Notes under the pieces: model-generated | The model's database searches: none | The model's input: the letters and a program-made list of their open reading frames with translations, nothing else | What the model was told of the DNA's origin: nothing | Source of the DNA: Pochonia chlamydosporia 170 | Lineage: Eukaryota; Ascomycota; Sordariomycetes; Hypocreales; Clavicipitaceae | Direction of reading: 5' to 3' | DNA length: 64,000 bases | Assembly (NCBI RefSeq): GCF_001653235.2 | Contig: NC_035791.1 | Span: forward strand, 5,270,001 to 5,334,000 | Shown: piece by piece, positions 22,300-31,967 of the stretch | Layout: each line of letters begins with the position of its first letter | How positions within the stretch are numbered: the first letter of the stretch is position 1 | Made by a program: the position numbers and the translations under genes

Positions 22300-24223
22300 T
22301 ACCTTATTATTCTCCTCCGGCTGTCCTTTGATTCCCCTCGTCCCAGGCCACCTGGCTCGGTTGACACCAGCTCTTGGATACAGATATACGCAACTTACTA
22401 TGTTGATGTTGTTCCGAAAAGCGATTTCAGATGGTCCTGGGCCGACATCTGGCATGGTTTTATCACTCTTAGCGATTTCCGTGCTTACTTCATTCCTAAG
22501 TAAGTTACAGCCCTGGTGGCTGACTTTCTAAACATAGACGAAATATGAAGTAATATAATTTTTACAGCGTTACGATTGTCGGCTGTAACATCATGGAAGC
22601 AGCTTCCATTTATCACTTGGCGTTAAGTTTCCTCCTCTTGGTGACTGAATCAACCACGCTTAGATGTTAGCTAATTCTAGGTCCTTCTGGCAGTGGTCTT
22701 TGCGATATATGTCGATTCATACATATTCCTTTTATCTTCTACGATTCTACAACAGTCCGTTGGGGCAGACTCCAGTTTCATAGCTTGTGACTCTGCCATA
22801 TTGCTCTGTCTGTGTTGCTATCTTACAACCAAAGTGCGCTTAGCATCAAATGAATACAATTTGTCTACCCCTCCTGTTGCAAATACTAACTGCATAACTA
22901 GATTGTGAGTATTACTGACGGCAATACCCTCAACGTATACTTGGATGTATTTCGCTGATCTAAGAGGTGAAAGTTTGTCTACCTCTTCTTGGTGGAGCGG
23001 GCTGTGAGTTACAACCAATGTCTAGGCTTTCTGTTATTCTTGTACAAATTGACAATCGTGTTGGCAGCGATATGTCCGAAATACTGGACAGAGGCGAACT
23101 CGCTCAAAACTGTACCTTTTCAACTCAGTAGGCGTCCTCGGATTATATATAGTGATGGGAATGCTTAACATCATGCTGTAAGACTTATCGCTCCATATAG
23201 TCCACAGTATATTCGAAAGATACTAACACGACTTGCTTGTCACAGCCGCATAAGTAAATTGGAGAACGGGCAGTGTGTTATTGGCACAGAAACAGGTGTT
23301 TTAATTCCCCTTATTGCGTTTGATGCCGTGGTTAATATCTACTTGACCACTCTCTTCTTAATTCCCCTTTGCAGTAAGTCGGCGCGCACAACTGAACGTG
23401 TACTAACATATACCAATGTAACTCATCATTTTCGTCTATGTAGGTCTCTATTCATACAAGAATATGTTACGGTCGCCGCCTACAATGAGACTACGACGAG
23501 TTGCTTTGCGAACTCTCCTCGGCGCTGTCGCCATGCTGATAAGCAGCATCGTGTACGTGATGGTCAATAGACTGTGTTCAATAAGTCATCTGCCATACTT
23601 ACCTATCTGTGCGTAGAAATCTTACAATCTTGCTATCATTTCAAGGAGAACTAGCCTGGATATGCTTTATAAGTTGCCATTTAGACAGTAAGTCCTTTTT
23701 AAGACGGTACACCCGGTAGAAGGACGAACGCTTAAAGGGATTAATAGTCGTATTCTCTGCTAGTGTTATTCAATGGATCACTTCCAAAGACAACACTGGC
23801 TCCTTGATTGTCCCACCATCCGTGGAGCGGGTCAACAGACCAAGCGCACGGAGCTCAAAGCGAAAATTGGAATCGTTTGCCTTGAGTTCCATCGCGTCAG
23901 CGTACATGAAAGACTCCCAGACTAATCCATATCGATCCTCAGCTAGTAACCTAAGTGGCAACGGGCCTAGTAACTGTGGAGGTATACTTGTCACAACAAC
24001 GATCAAACGGGAAATTACACCAGATCAGATTAGCGAGGTTAACGACCAGCCGAATTCGAGTACACACAGGCATGGAATGCCTAGTGCAGAGGAAGGTAGT
24101 GCGAATGTTGAGAGTATCGGCCGGTGTGACTATGCATCAAATATGTTAGGGGTTTGCAATTGCCCAAAGAATACCGTCACTGCCAGGTGTTCACATGGGG
24201 TAATCGGACCAGACTGTGGCTAA
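22300..24223 (+). CDS. Polytopic membrane protein of unknown function, many introns
   Basis: A fungal integral membrane protein with roughly seven hydrophobic segments and a Ser-rich cytosolic tail. Exons: (22300)-22499, 22568-22640, 22681-22833, 22974-23003, 23068-23177, 23246-23373, 23444-23552, 23617-23687 and 23748-24223. Every junction is GT-AG and the phases fit through to the stop, giving about 450 codons. Landmarks in order are WSWADIWHGFITLSDFRAYF, VTIVGCNIMEAASIYHL, VDSYIFLLSSTIL, CDSAILLCLCCYLTTK, SKLYLFNSVGVLGLYIV, LYSYKNMLRSPPTMRLRRVA and VIQWITSKDNTG. The initiation codon was not found: the frame is open to 22300, where a TAA precedes it, and a short upstream exon is likely. I recognise the pattern from other hypocrealean hypothetical membrane proteins, but no function is known to me. 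The 40-nt intron (22641-22680) and 30-nt exon are unusually short. Confidence 0.78.
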
Positions 24224-25126
24224 AAGTATTTTCTTCCTGGAACGATGCATGGCTCTGTATTTGTATTTTAAGCGACACGACAGCGACTTGATTCGTGTAC
24301 ATTTGTCGGAATTTTACACGATTCTCTTGCAAAGCAAAATTGTTGACTTGTCTCCAGGCTTGGCCTTGTTTACAACAACCATCCTTTGAGAAATTTCTGA
24401 CGTGAGACCCAGATTGCAGGTATTGCGTATTGCCATGGCATGAACTGGACTGGTACTCACACTGTGGATTTGGCTGCCGGACTTGTCGGCTTGTGAACCG
24501 AGCCGTTGAGGATGACTGAAGAGGCGTTGGGAAGAACTACAGAGCTTTGATTCCTATTGTAGTAATAAAATCGGCCAAGCAAAAGTCGTAGGTCTTTGTG
24601 GGTCCCTACTCAGAGGAAAACACTTTCGAACTTGCGGTTTTCGCCCCGTTTTAAGACATAATGGCCGGTTCGACGACGGCGGTGTGCTGAAGTTACAAAG
24701 GCAGGGTTATAAAGAGATGACACGGCGTAATACTGAAGGTCCCCAGGTCATGTCCAATGACAGACAGCTTCTCTCTCGTTCATCATTCCTCGCTCCACGG
24801 ATAATTTATTACCTAGTTAAACAAGTTGCACCACATACATCGCTAGGGCTCACCATGTTCAGCTCACAGTCACGCGGTGTCATGCGATTGGACAGAGCTT
24901 GAGAGGCAATACCTCCCAGGGAGTGGCAATATGCTATTTCCTATGCAGTCATCATCGTATTCAGCGATATAAAAAGAGCATACGTGACAACGGTGCGTTG
25001 GGATCCATGTAGCGCAAGGTACAAAATATCGCCTCGCGCCAGCCTGTGATCGCCGGTGTGTTAATAGCCATTTCGTGTACCGACACCGCGAAACAAACAA
25101 CCAGAATATTGGCTAGTGTTTTTAAA
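24224..25126. other. Intergenic upstream of the LpxA-like gene
   Basis: About 900 bp with no supportable gene. It ends in the promoter/5' leader of the LpxA-like gene; the frame is open for 81 bp upstream of the ATG but has only a GTG there. Confidence 0.45.
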
Positions 25127-25945
25127 ATGCAAGACGGAGTGGTGATACATCCGTCCAGCGTGGTCGATGATGGTGCCGTTCTGGAAGCTGGAGTCGAGAT
25201 AGGACCATTTTGTTACATTGGCCCTGCCACGACGATTGGTGCCAACACATGTATCATCTCTCACGTATCTATCTTGTCGCATACAATACTCGGAAGAGAG
25301 TGTCTGGTCTATCCAAACGCCGTTGTCGGAGCTTCTGCGCAACACCGCCAGCCAATCGACGGCAATCAAGGACAGGTTGTCATTGGAAACAACTGTACCA
25401 TAAGAGAATGCGTCACTATACATCGAGCCACAGGCACACCTGAGCAATCAACAAGTATTGGAAACAATTGCCTACTCATGGCTGGCTCCCACGTCGCCCA
25501 CGATTGCAGCATAGGAGACAACGTGATTCTCGTTAACGAAGTGGCATTGGCAGGCCATGTGACTGTTGGCCATAACACGATCATCTCTGGTCTCGTCGGT
25601 GTAGCTCAACGGATCAACATTGGGCAATGTGCTTTTATCGCGGCGGGCACATTGGTGAACCGCGATGTGCTACCATTTTCTCTGGTTCTTGGAACCGGTG
25701 CTCGTACCAAGGGCGTTAGTGTTGAGGGCCTGAAACGATTAGGCTGGAGCTCAGAAAGGATAAGGAAGCTGTTGTACGGAATGAACTTGTTGTTTCTCGG
25801 CGATGATCATGGCATTTCGACTTTGTTGCATGATGATGAGATCAAGGACGAGATGAATATAATTGTGTCCTTTATGAAGAAGTCTGAGAATGGGATTTGT
25901 CCGGCAGAAGGGCTTGGAGTAGGATTGAGAGTGAATAAGATTTGA
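25127..25945 (+). CDS. lpxA-like: LpxA-like UDP-N-acetylglucosamine O-acyltransferase (bacterial type)
   Basis: A 272-residue left-handed beta-helix acyltransferase closely resembling bacterial LpxA, which transfers a 3-hydroxyacyl chain to UDP-GlcNAc as the first step of lipid A synthesis. Counting from the ATG at 25127, the catalytic base is His125 in LLMAGSHVAHDCSIG. His99 (TIHRATG), His122, His144 (ALAGHVTVG) and Arg204 (VEGLKRLGW) fall at the same numbers as in the E. coli enzyme. The hexapeptide-repeat pattern (IGPFCYIGPATTIGANT and so on) is complete and the C-terminal helical domain is present. There are no introns. Fungi make no lipid A, so this is probably a horizontally acquired gene with a new substrate. 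Residues lining the UDP/acyl pocket differ (see findings). There is no transit peptide, so a cytosolic site is suggested. The family call is firm; the function in the fungus is unknown. Confidence 0.93.
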   Translation: MQDGVVIHPSSVVDDGAVLEAGVEIGPFCYIGPATTIGANTCIISHVSILSHTILGRECLVYPNAVVGASAQHRQPIDGNQGQVVIGNNCTIRECVTIHRATGTPEQSTSIGNNCLLMAGSHVAHDCSIGDNVILVNEVALAGHVTVGHNTIISGLVGVAQRINIGQCAFIAAGTLVNRDVLPFSLVLGTGARTKGVSVEGLKRLGWSSERIRKLLYGMNLLFLGDDHGISTLLHDDEIKDEMNIIVSFMKKSENGICPAEGLGVGLRVNKI

Positions 25946-26107
25946 GAGACGTGAAGAGCGGTCATACCAAGTTAAAATACAACATAGATTCATATTGAGT
26001 CACTCACACTGTCGCCTTGGGCATAAAATTTACTGCAAAAGACTAGCTGCGCGATAAGTGGGCTTTTCATTGTTGCCAAAGGCGTACGATGCCTTCATAT
26101 CCCTGCC

Positions 26108-26861
26108 TTACAACGTCGCCGAATTTGCTTGCACCCAGCTTGCTCGACTCTGTAGTTGCTGGAACCATCTGTCCACATTCGGATATTTCTCAAATAAATC
26201 CTTATGCCCCAAGTCTTTCGCCAATTGACCGTACGGAAGATGAAACAAATCGGCCAGTGAAACATCGTTTCCTGCCAAATACGCTTGCTTCGACAAAATA
26301 GTATCATAGGTTGCCAGAGCTGCATCTAACTTCGCAACGTACTTTACCACGGCTGCCTCATCCGTGGTCTCTCCTCGGTACCTAGAATCAAGTTAACAGC
26401 AGACTCAGCATTTTACATGACGAAGACGTACGCTTTGAATGCCTTTTCGTCAGCGATGCCTTCCGCTGGAGTATTGAAGTAGCTCGTCTCAATGGAGCAT
26501 GCCTGTTTGCAACAACTGTTAGTCGAATGCCTAGCACATGGTAAGACAGCGCAAGACTTGCCTGTTCAAATAAACCGTAGCCTCTATCATCCTGGGAATC
26601 TGGAATCAACTTGGTTCCCTGGCCGGCAAACTTCTTTGCAATGTACTTGCAAATCGCGCGGCTCTCAAACACAAAATATCCATCATCTTCAAGAACAGGA
26701 ACCTTGCCGAATGGGTGTTTTCGAAGATGCTCCGGCTGTTTGTGTTCAGCCTTGGACCAGTCAATAGTTATCAGCTCGTAAGGAACCTCCTTCTCCAAAA
26801 GGGTGGTAATTACTCGCTTTGTGCAAGTAGATACTGCGACACCGTATATCTTGATAGCCAT
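26108..26861 (-). CDS. Glutathione S-transferase (phi/Ure2p-like cytosolic type)
   Basis: A 214-residue cytosolic glutathione S-transferase that conjugates glutathione to electrophiles. Exons are 26562-26861, 26432-26502 and 26108-26381, exactly 215 codons. The thioredoxin-fold domain starts MAIKIYGVAVSTCTKRVITT and contains the cis-proline/SNAIL-type motifs KVPVLEDDGYFVFESRAIC. The helical domain has AGNDVSLADLFHLPYG, the conserved N-capping Asp helix, and ends with NVDRWFQQLQSRASW. The first intron begins GCAAGT, a GC-AG intron with otherwise perfect donor consensus; the second is GT-AG (GTACGT). It is convergent with the LpxA-like gene (162 bp apart). Confidence 0.93.
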
Positions 26862-28174
26862 GATTGCGATATTGGAATGGGGAAAGTCGTGCGTATTTTG
26901 AGACCTATGCAGGACCAGTCTAGGAATGTGCTGTCAGGGTGGACTTGGGTATTTTATACCTTCTACCCGCGGAAGACATGGGGTTGAAGTAGTTGTTTGG
27001 ATTACTAATGTCTTAGATATACATATATATATGCAAGCAACTATGGCCGGGATATAAATAACAGATCGGTACTCTTCCCTCACTGTTGCTGATGTTCTGT
27101 ACACTGGTTCGGCAGAATGCGTAGGCTAAATTATGGAAAGACAAAATACGGTATCATCAGCACCCGCGCGGCCCCATTGTTTCATTAAATTGAGACTGTC
27201 CTATAAGACCAATAACTTAAGCCCCGCAGGCCTTTTGGCCGAACTCGTCGGGGTATAAGAACTCCAACTCGGGAGATATTTAGTCATCAACCGCGCGGTT
27301 TTTGAGACATGGGCTGAAACTAAGATCTCACACGAATGGATTGAGTAAGCAGGCGCACCAACTCCAGAGTACCGATGAATGAAATAGTGGGCATGGGCGA
27401 TATCTTATATACATTCGCAGGAATTCGCGCATTTTAGAGATTTAAAAGCGACCGGTATTCAACCCCGACATTGTATGACCACGAGTCAAGTGCATGGTCA
27501 GCTTCAATTTCTACGACCAAGTCTACCAAAATGCTAGACATGACATTTGCCGCGGTGATCTTCGCCAGAGAGGCGTCTTGTTGCAGTCGATTCCAGAGCA
27601 ACCCCTTCTCCTGGTAGGCGGCAAAGGATTAGCAGGCCGTAAAGACGGCATGACGGTTTGGGCAATCAAAATCGGACTGAGTCTCTTGAAAGACCGGTGC
27701 ACGTAGCAACACAATCGAGCTGGAGAATATGAGCGAATCAAAGTGGTAAAAGAGCGAGAGGATCAATTTATTGAGGATTGCTAACTAAGGCTAGGTCCGA
27801 CCGGTCCCCCCTTCACGAGAGCATGAAACTTCGTGACGGGTTGCCAAATAGCCAGGGTTTGCAGTGGTTAGGTGGTTGTTTCTCTGGGGGTTCCTTGCTA
27901 TTCATCCCAGTACCAAAGCACCCTCCTAGTCGACTGGACTTCCACAAACAAAGGCTTTGCAAAGAAAAGAAACAAAGATTGAGGGTGTCAGATGTCGACG
28001 TTGTCAAAACTAGTGTTGCAAAAAGGTTCAAACACTAACGAGAGGCATTTCGTGCCAGAGAAGACTTGCAGGTCGGCAGAAAAGAACAAAAAGAAGCGGG
28101 ACAGCCTCGGAACTGTAGCTGGCCCAAGTGGTATTCCCTGATTGTAGAGACCATAGTGGCTTAGGTCCTGTGAA
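26862..28174. other. Intergenic, about 1.3 kb
   Basis: Short frames only, no domain and no RNA gene recognised. A short TA-rich run (catatatatatg) lies near 27,020-27,035. It contains the GST promoter. Confidence 0.45.
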
Positions 28175-28902
28175 TCACTTCCGTGTGAACTTCCCAAACT
28201 GGTCATATTCCAACTGCACAAGATGAGCTGGGTCTTGAGTCAAATCCAGTTCAAATGGATTTCCAATACTGCTGACATCAACTATTTCGCCTCGCTGATA
28301 GTCTCCCGTGCAAACATAGTACTTCTTTATTGGTGTGAATGTGTACTTTTTGGAAGGCTCGGCCGGAATGGAGGTTACAGCAATCTTGTTCCCAATGCCG
28401 CTAACAGGATCATCGGCTCCAACACCAATAAAGATATTGGCTATTATTTTCCGTCAGCTAGCTTCCTTGATATTTAGAATATTTACTTACTCTCACTCGG
28501 GTATGGGAAAGAGCCATCCGTCTGAATGCCAAACCCATTAAGCGCCTTTAGGGTCTGTGGTGGACGCTGCCACAAGGGGCGCTGCTCCTTCGTTGTCAAC
28601 CGTGCCAATGTAGCATCACCTTTACCTGTTCCAAGGACAACATTCTCGGGAATGACTGTGCTCACTGTCACGCCTTCTGCCAAAGGATTTGTCGATGTGC
28701 CACAAAGAGCATAGTAGGTGTGATTGATGGTGAATGTTGCAATTCCAGGAGGCTGGATGGTAGATGCTACACCATAGGCATTTGAGAATATCTGTTCTTC
28801 ATCAACACCGGGCACCCTTGGCTTCTCCTGGAATAAGTAAAAATTCTGCATTGCCTTTGACTTGTTGGCGACACTAATCGTAAGAGTCTCGGTGTTACCC
28901 AT
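28175..28902 (-). CDS. Unrecognised 225-residue protein, likely beta-rich
   Basis: Two exons, 28491-28902 and 28175-28440. The intron (donor GTAAGT, acceptor AATAG) joins at codon ACC and the sum is exactly 226 codons. The sequence is an alternation of short hydrophobic strands (ETLTISVANKSKAMQNFYLF, IATFTINHTYYALCG, TNIFIGVGADDPVSGIG, KIAVTSIPAEPSKKYTFTP) that suggests a beta-sandwich. There is no signal peptide or TM segment. I do not recognise the family. It lies divergently upstream of a HET-domain gene and near another unrecognised gene, in what looks like an accessory block, so a role in self/non-self or defence is conceivable but unproven. Confidence 0.72.
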
Positions 28903-29905
28903 GATGATAGTTAGGACAGTTTCTTTTGTCTACCAACAGAAATTAGCCTTTTATACAAATCCAATGTCAATGGAACACCATACCTGGGGTGAACAAAGTT
29001 ATTTTTTCGACTGCAGGTGCTTGATATTAAGGAAGAAACTGTAGCTGTGTTGTGGCTAGAAGATGTTCCTTGATGTTGCGAAGCTGATTGTGAAGAAACT
29101 TTCGCTCGGAGAAGGGAAGGACAAGCAGTATTTATCATTTTGCCATCACTTCCGGAGAGTCAAAGGTCTTTGGCTTTGTCATGAAGCTTGACTGTAGTCA
29201 TTACATAGCAAGACACGAAGTGAGAAAAGGTTTTTGTCACCATGCATGTTACACAGAGCTTACTGACATATAGATGTCCACCACATCGGCTGGAAGTCCA
29301 ATTTGGGACTCCAACAAAGCACGCGGCTGGCGGAAGGAAGGCTTGTTAAGGTGCATGTATTACACCATTGAAATTTTCGACCGGCTGAAAGAAAGACATC
29401 GCTGAAATGCGCGCATCAGAGACAGCATTAAAGTAGATAGATGACAGAAGACCTAATAGAGGTGCATGCATTAAAGATAATGGCAAATCAGATTGCTGAC
29501 TAAAGCATGGTTGGGGTGTATGTATCACAAGGTTGAAGAAGATGGCTAGCTGACAATAGACTTAGATGAGAAGCATGTAACACAACGTCAAAGTGGTCAG
29601 GCGGCTGAAAGAGACCAAGCTGAGATGTTTGCATTGGAGATATGTCAAAGCACAGATATACGTAACAACTGTAAGGAGCGCACTCACCTATTCGCAAAGA
29701 AGCCTGCACATAAGGGTGGCGACCAGAGAGTTGGCTATTTTTTCTGTGATATTCCAAAATCACATACAAATAGTCTCAGTTCCTCATACTTCAAGTTCAA
29801 GTCTTTTCCTCTCTCTACAACTCCCATTTTCATTTTTCTACCCCCTCCCAAGTGTACCTTTGTATCTCATACTCTCGTCCATTGGTTTATACTATTCTCT
29901 CCATC
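28903..29905. other. Divergent promoter region with degenerate repeats
   Basis: About 1 kb between the 225-residue gene and the HET gene. It contains the degenerate repeat block at 29346-29640 and a CT-rich stretch (about 29,800-29,880) just before the HET start codon. No gene is supported. Confidence 0.5.
29346..29640. repeat. Degenerate direct repeats upstream of the HET gene
   Basis: A GTGCATGTATTACA-like motif recurs near 29,350, 29,461, 29,516 and 29,572. Two copies are followed by similar text (CGGCTGAAAGA ... GCTGA-ATG ... GCAT--GAG). Spacing is uneven (about 55-110 bp) and identity is moderate, so this is an old, drifting tandem array. Confidence 0.45.
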
Positions 29906-31496
29906 ATGGCTATTTTCAATGTCCCCGAGCCCAACAACCTGCATCCTCGATGGCTTCTCAATCTTGACAAATGGTCTCTTTCGAGCTACCGCGATGTTGA
30001 AGATGAAGTCAAAAAGCAGGGTTATGGCATTGTTTCATACACATGGGGCCGAGTAGCCGTCCCAGGAAAGGCTGCTCCAAACCCTCCCAAAGGTCTTCAA
30101 TGGGACGTTCCTCTTGTAAAATCTTTTACATTGGAGGAGGCAAAGGCCGTAATGAAGACAATGGGCAAAACATACGTATGGTGGGATTGGATGTGCGTCC
30201 CACAAGGCGATAAATCCAAGATGAGCCCAGAGTTGAGGCGCATCCAAGCAGAGGAGCTGCAAAAGCAAATGTATGGTGACATCCCTCTATTTTCATGTAT
30301 TCACTTCAGTTAAGTTCTGTGCTAACCCACATAGGAACATTTATAAAGGCGCCCAGAAAAGTATAGTCTGGGTCCATGATACCAAATGGGACGGCAGATC
30401 CGACCTGGAATCCTTTCTGAAGGGCCGCTTGCACCCGGAAAAGGGACTACCAGCCTACCTGAACGAGATTGTCAAAGTTCTCAAGGCTTGTCAAGAGCAC
30501 GAGCCGTGGCTGACGTCAGGTTGGACGTTGCAAGAAGGCGTCTTGCTGAGCGAGACACTTTTACTTGACCACGAGGGTAAAACCCTTCGAGATGATCGAT
30601 TCATACACCATGACGGCCAAGCTTGCGTCATTGATCTGACTTCCACGGTTACACGGCTTGCAATAGGTATTGCTACTGCCTTCATCAGACATAGTGATGG
30701 AGATCCAGGAGACGACCAAACTGAAATAGGCAGACTGGTCAAATTTATCTTGAACGAAGACAAGAATTATCCCTTCACAGCAGGTATCTTGGCCACTATC
30801 CTCAAAACAGGGCTTGTGGCATATACCAAACACTCACCATTGTATATTCTCGCTGGCAAACAGAGCCGCAAGTTCACTGTACCCGCAGACCAATGCTGGG
30901 CTCTACTTGGAGCTCTTGAGTTAGAAGCTGTTGATGTGAGCTACGACTTGGAGCTGAAGCTAATCAAGGAGAGGTTCTTCAAGGCTCTACTTGAACGATA
31001 TCAGTGGACACTGTTCCTCATACCAGCTCCGCCACCCCAGCTTGGCAAGCAGTCCTGGTCGGAAGTGATCGTGGATGGCTATTTTCTACCTCTCGGGATC
31101 TTTTTTGATGTCAATTTTGTCGACAATTTGCCTTTGCTGTCCTGGTCTTCCAATGTTCTTGCAATTGGTAGTTCGACTACCGCACCATTTCCTGTCTTTT
31201 CGCTAAATGAGAGTGTGTATGCGCGACGTTATGAACAGCAGCAGACAGGAGAGGTATTTGTGGTTGGGGTTTCTGTCGCAGTTCCCAGTCCAAAAGCGAA
31301 GTATCTCCAGGTTGCAGACCTCGAAAGCCGAAATAATATTCCAGGTAAACGATGCATTCTTATCACAGATCTGAGGAACAAGAAAGGGTTCTTTGGGGGC
31401 CTGGTTGATATCTGGGCCGACGAGACAAGTATTTCAACTGAAACTTTCGACGAAATTGCCTTGTCTCTTCCAGAAAAAGCGGAAAGAGTTATTTGA
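29906..31496 (+). CDS. HET-domain (heterokaryon incompatibility) protein
   Basis: A 508-residue protein of the HET family, whose domain triggers cell death when unlike fungal individuals fuse. Exons are 29906-30270 and 30335-31496, with a 64-nt intron (donor GTATGG, branch GCTAAC, acceptor CATAG). HET motifs appear in order: YGIVSYTWGR, KTYVWWDWMCVPQGD, KSIVWVHDTKWD and the late motif SGWTLQEGVLLSETLLLDHEG. Between blocks 2 and 3 the intron interrupts the typical helix. The C-terminal ~250 residues are not recognised; they have no TM helices, WD40, NACHT or ankyrin repeats. The ATG is preceded by a CT-rich leader. This variant has a WWDW block in place of the usual WIDxxCI. The partner or trigger is unknown. 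Confidence 0.85.
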
Positions 31497-31967
31497 GAGA
31501 GCTATCCCAAGTCTAGGTAGGTGCTGCTTGGGCTCCCGGTAGTCTAATCTGCCCCTCTGAGAGCCTCAGACTGGCCATTTATTCCGTTTAGTTTGAATAA
31601 TTCAGATTGACAGTTTGTGCAATTATACACATCAAACCGTCATCCCAACTGTTGTAAACCGTTTAAATTGAACTAATGGCCCGTCCATGTTCCCCACTCT
31701 AGACAACCTAATAGTATGGTTTGGGAAATGGTTTAAGTGGTCTACTGTATCAACATGGGGATAGATGTGATCCCACGAGACAGTCTAAAATGGTAGGTTT
31801 CATCTATAAATAGTAGCTCAACGATCCTGCTTGGCCTGTGTTGATGGAGCTTCAGCACGGTTCACCCGTTGGTATGTGCAGGCTGGAAAGTCTGTAGTGA
31901 TTTCTCTATAGATTTTCTATACGACGTGGCAAGCGCTAGTAGGTGCTATCAGAGCTCGTGGAGCCAT
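31497..31967. other. Intergenic, convergent
   Basis: About 470 bp between the 3' ends of the HET gene and the 426-residue gene. AT-rich, no feature recognised. Confidence 0.5.
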
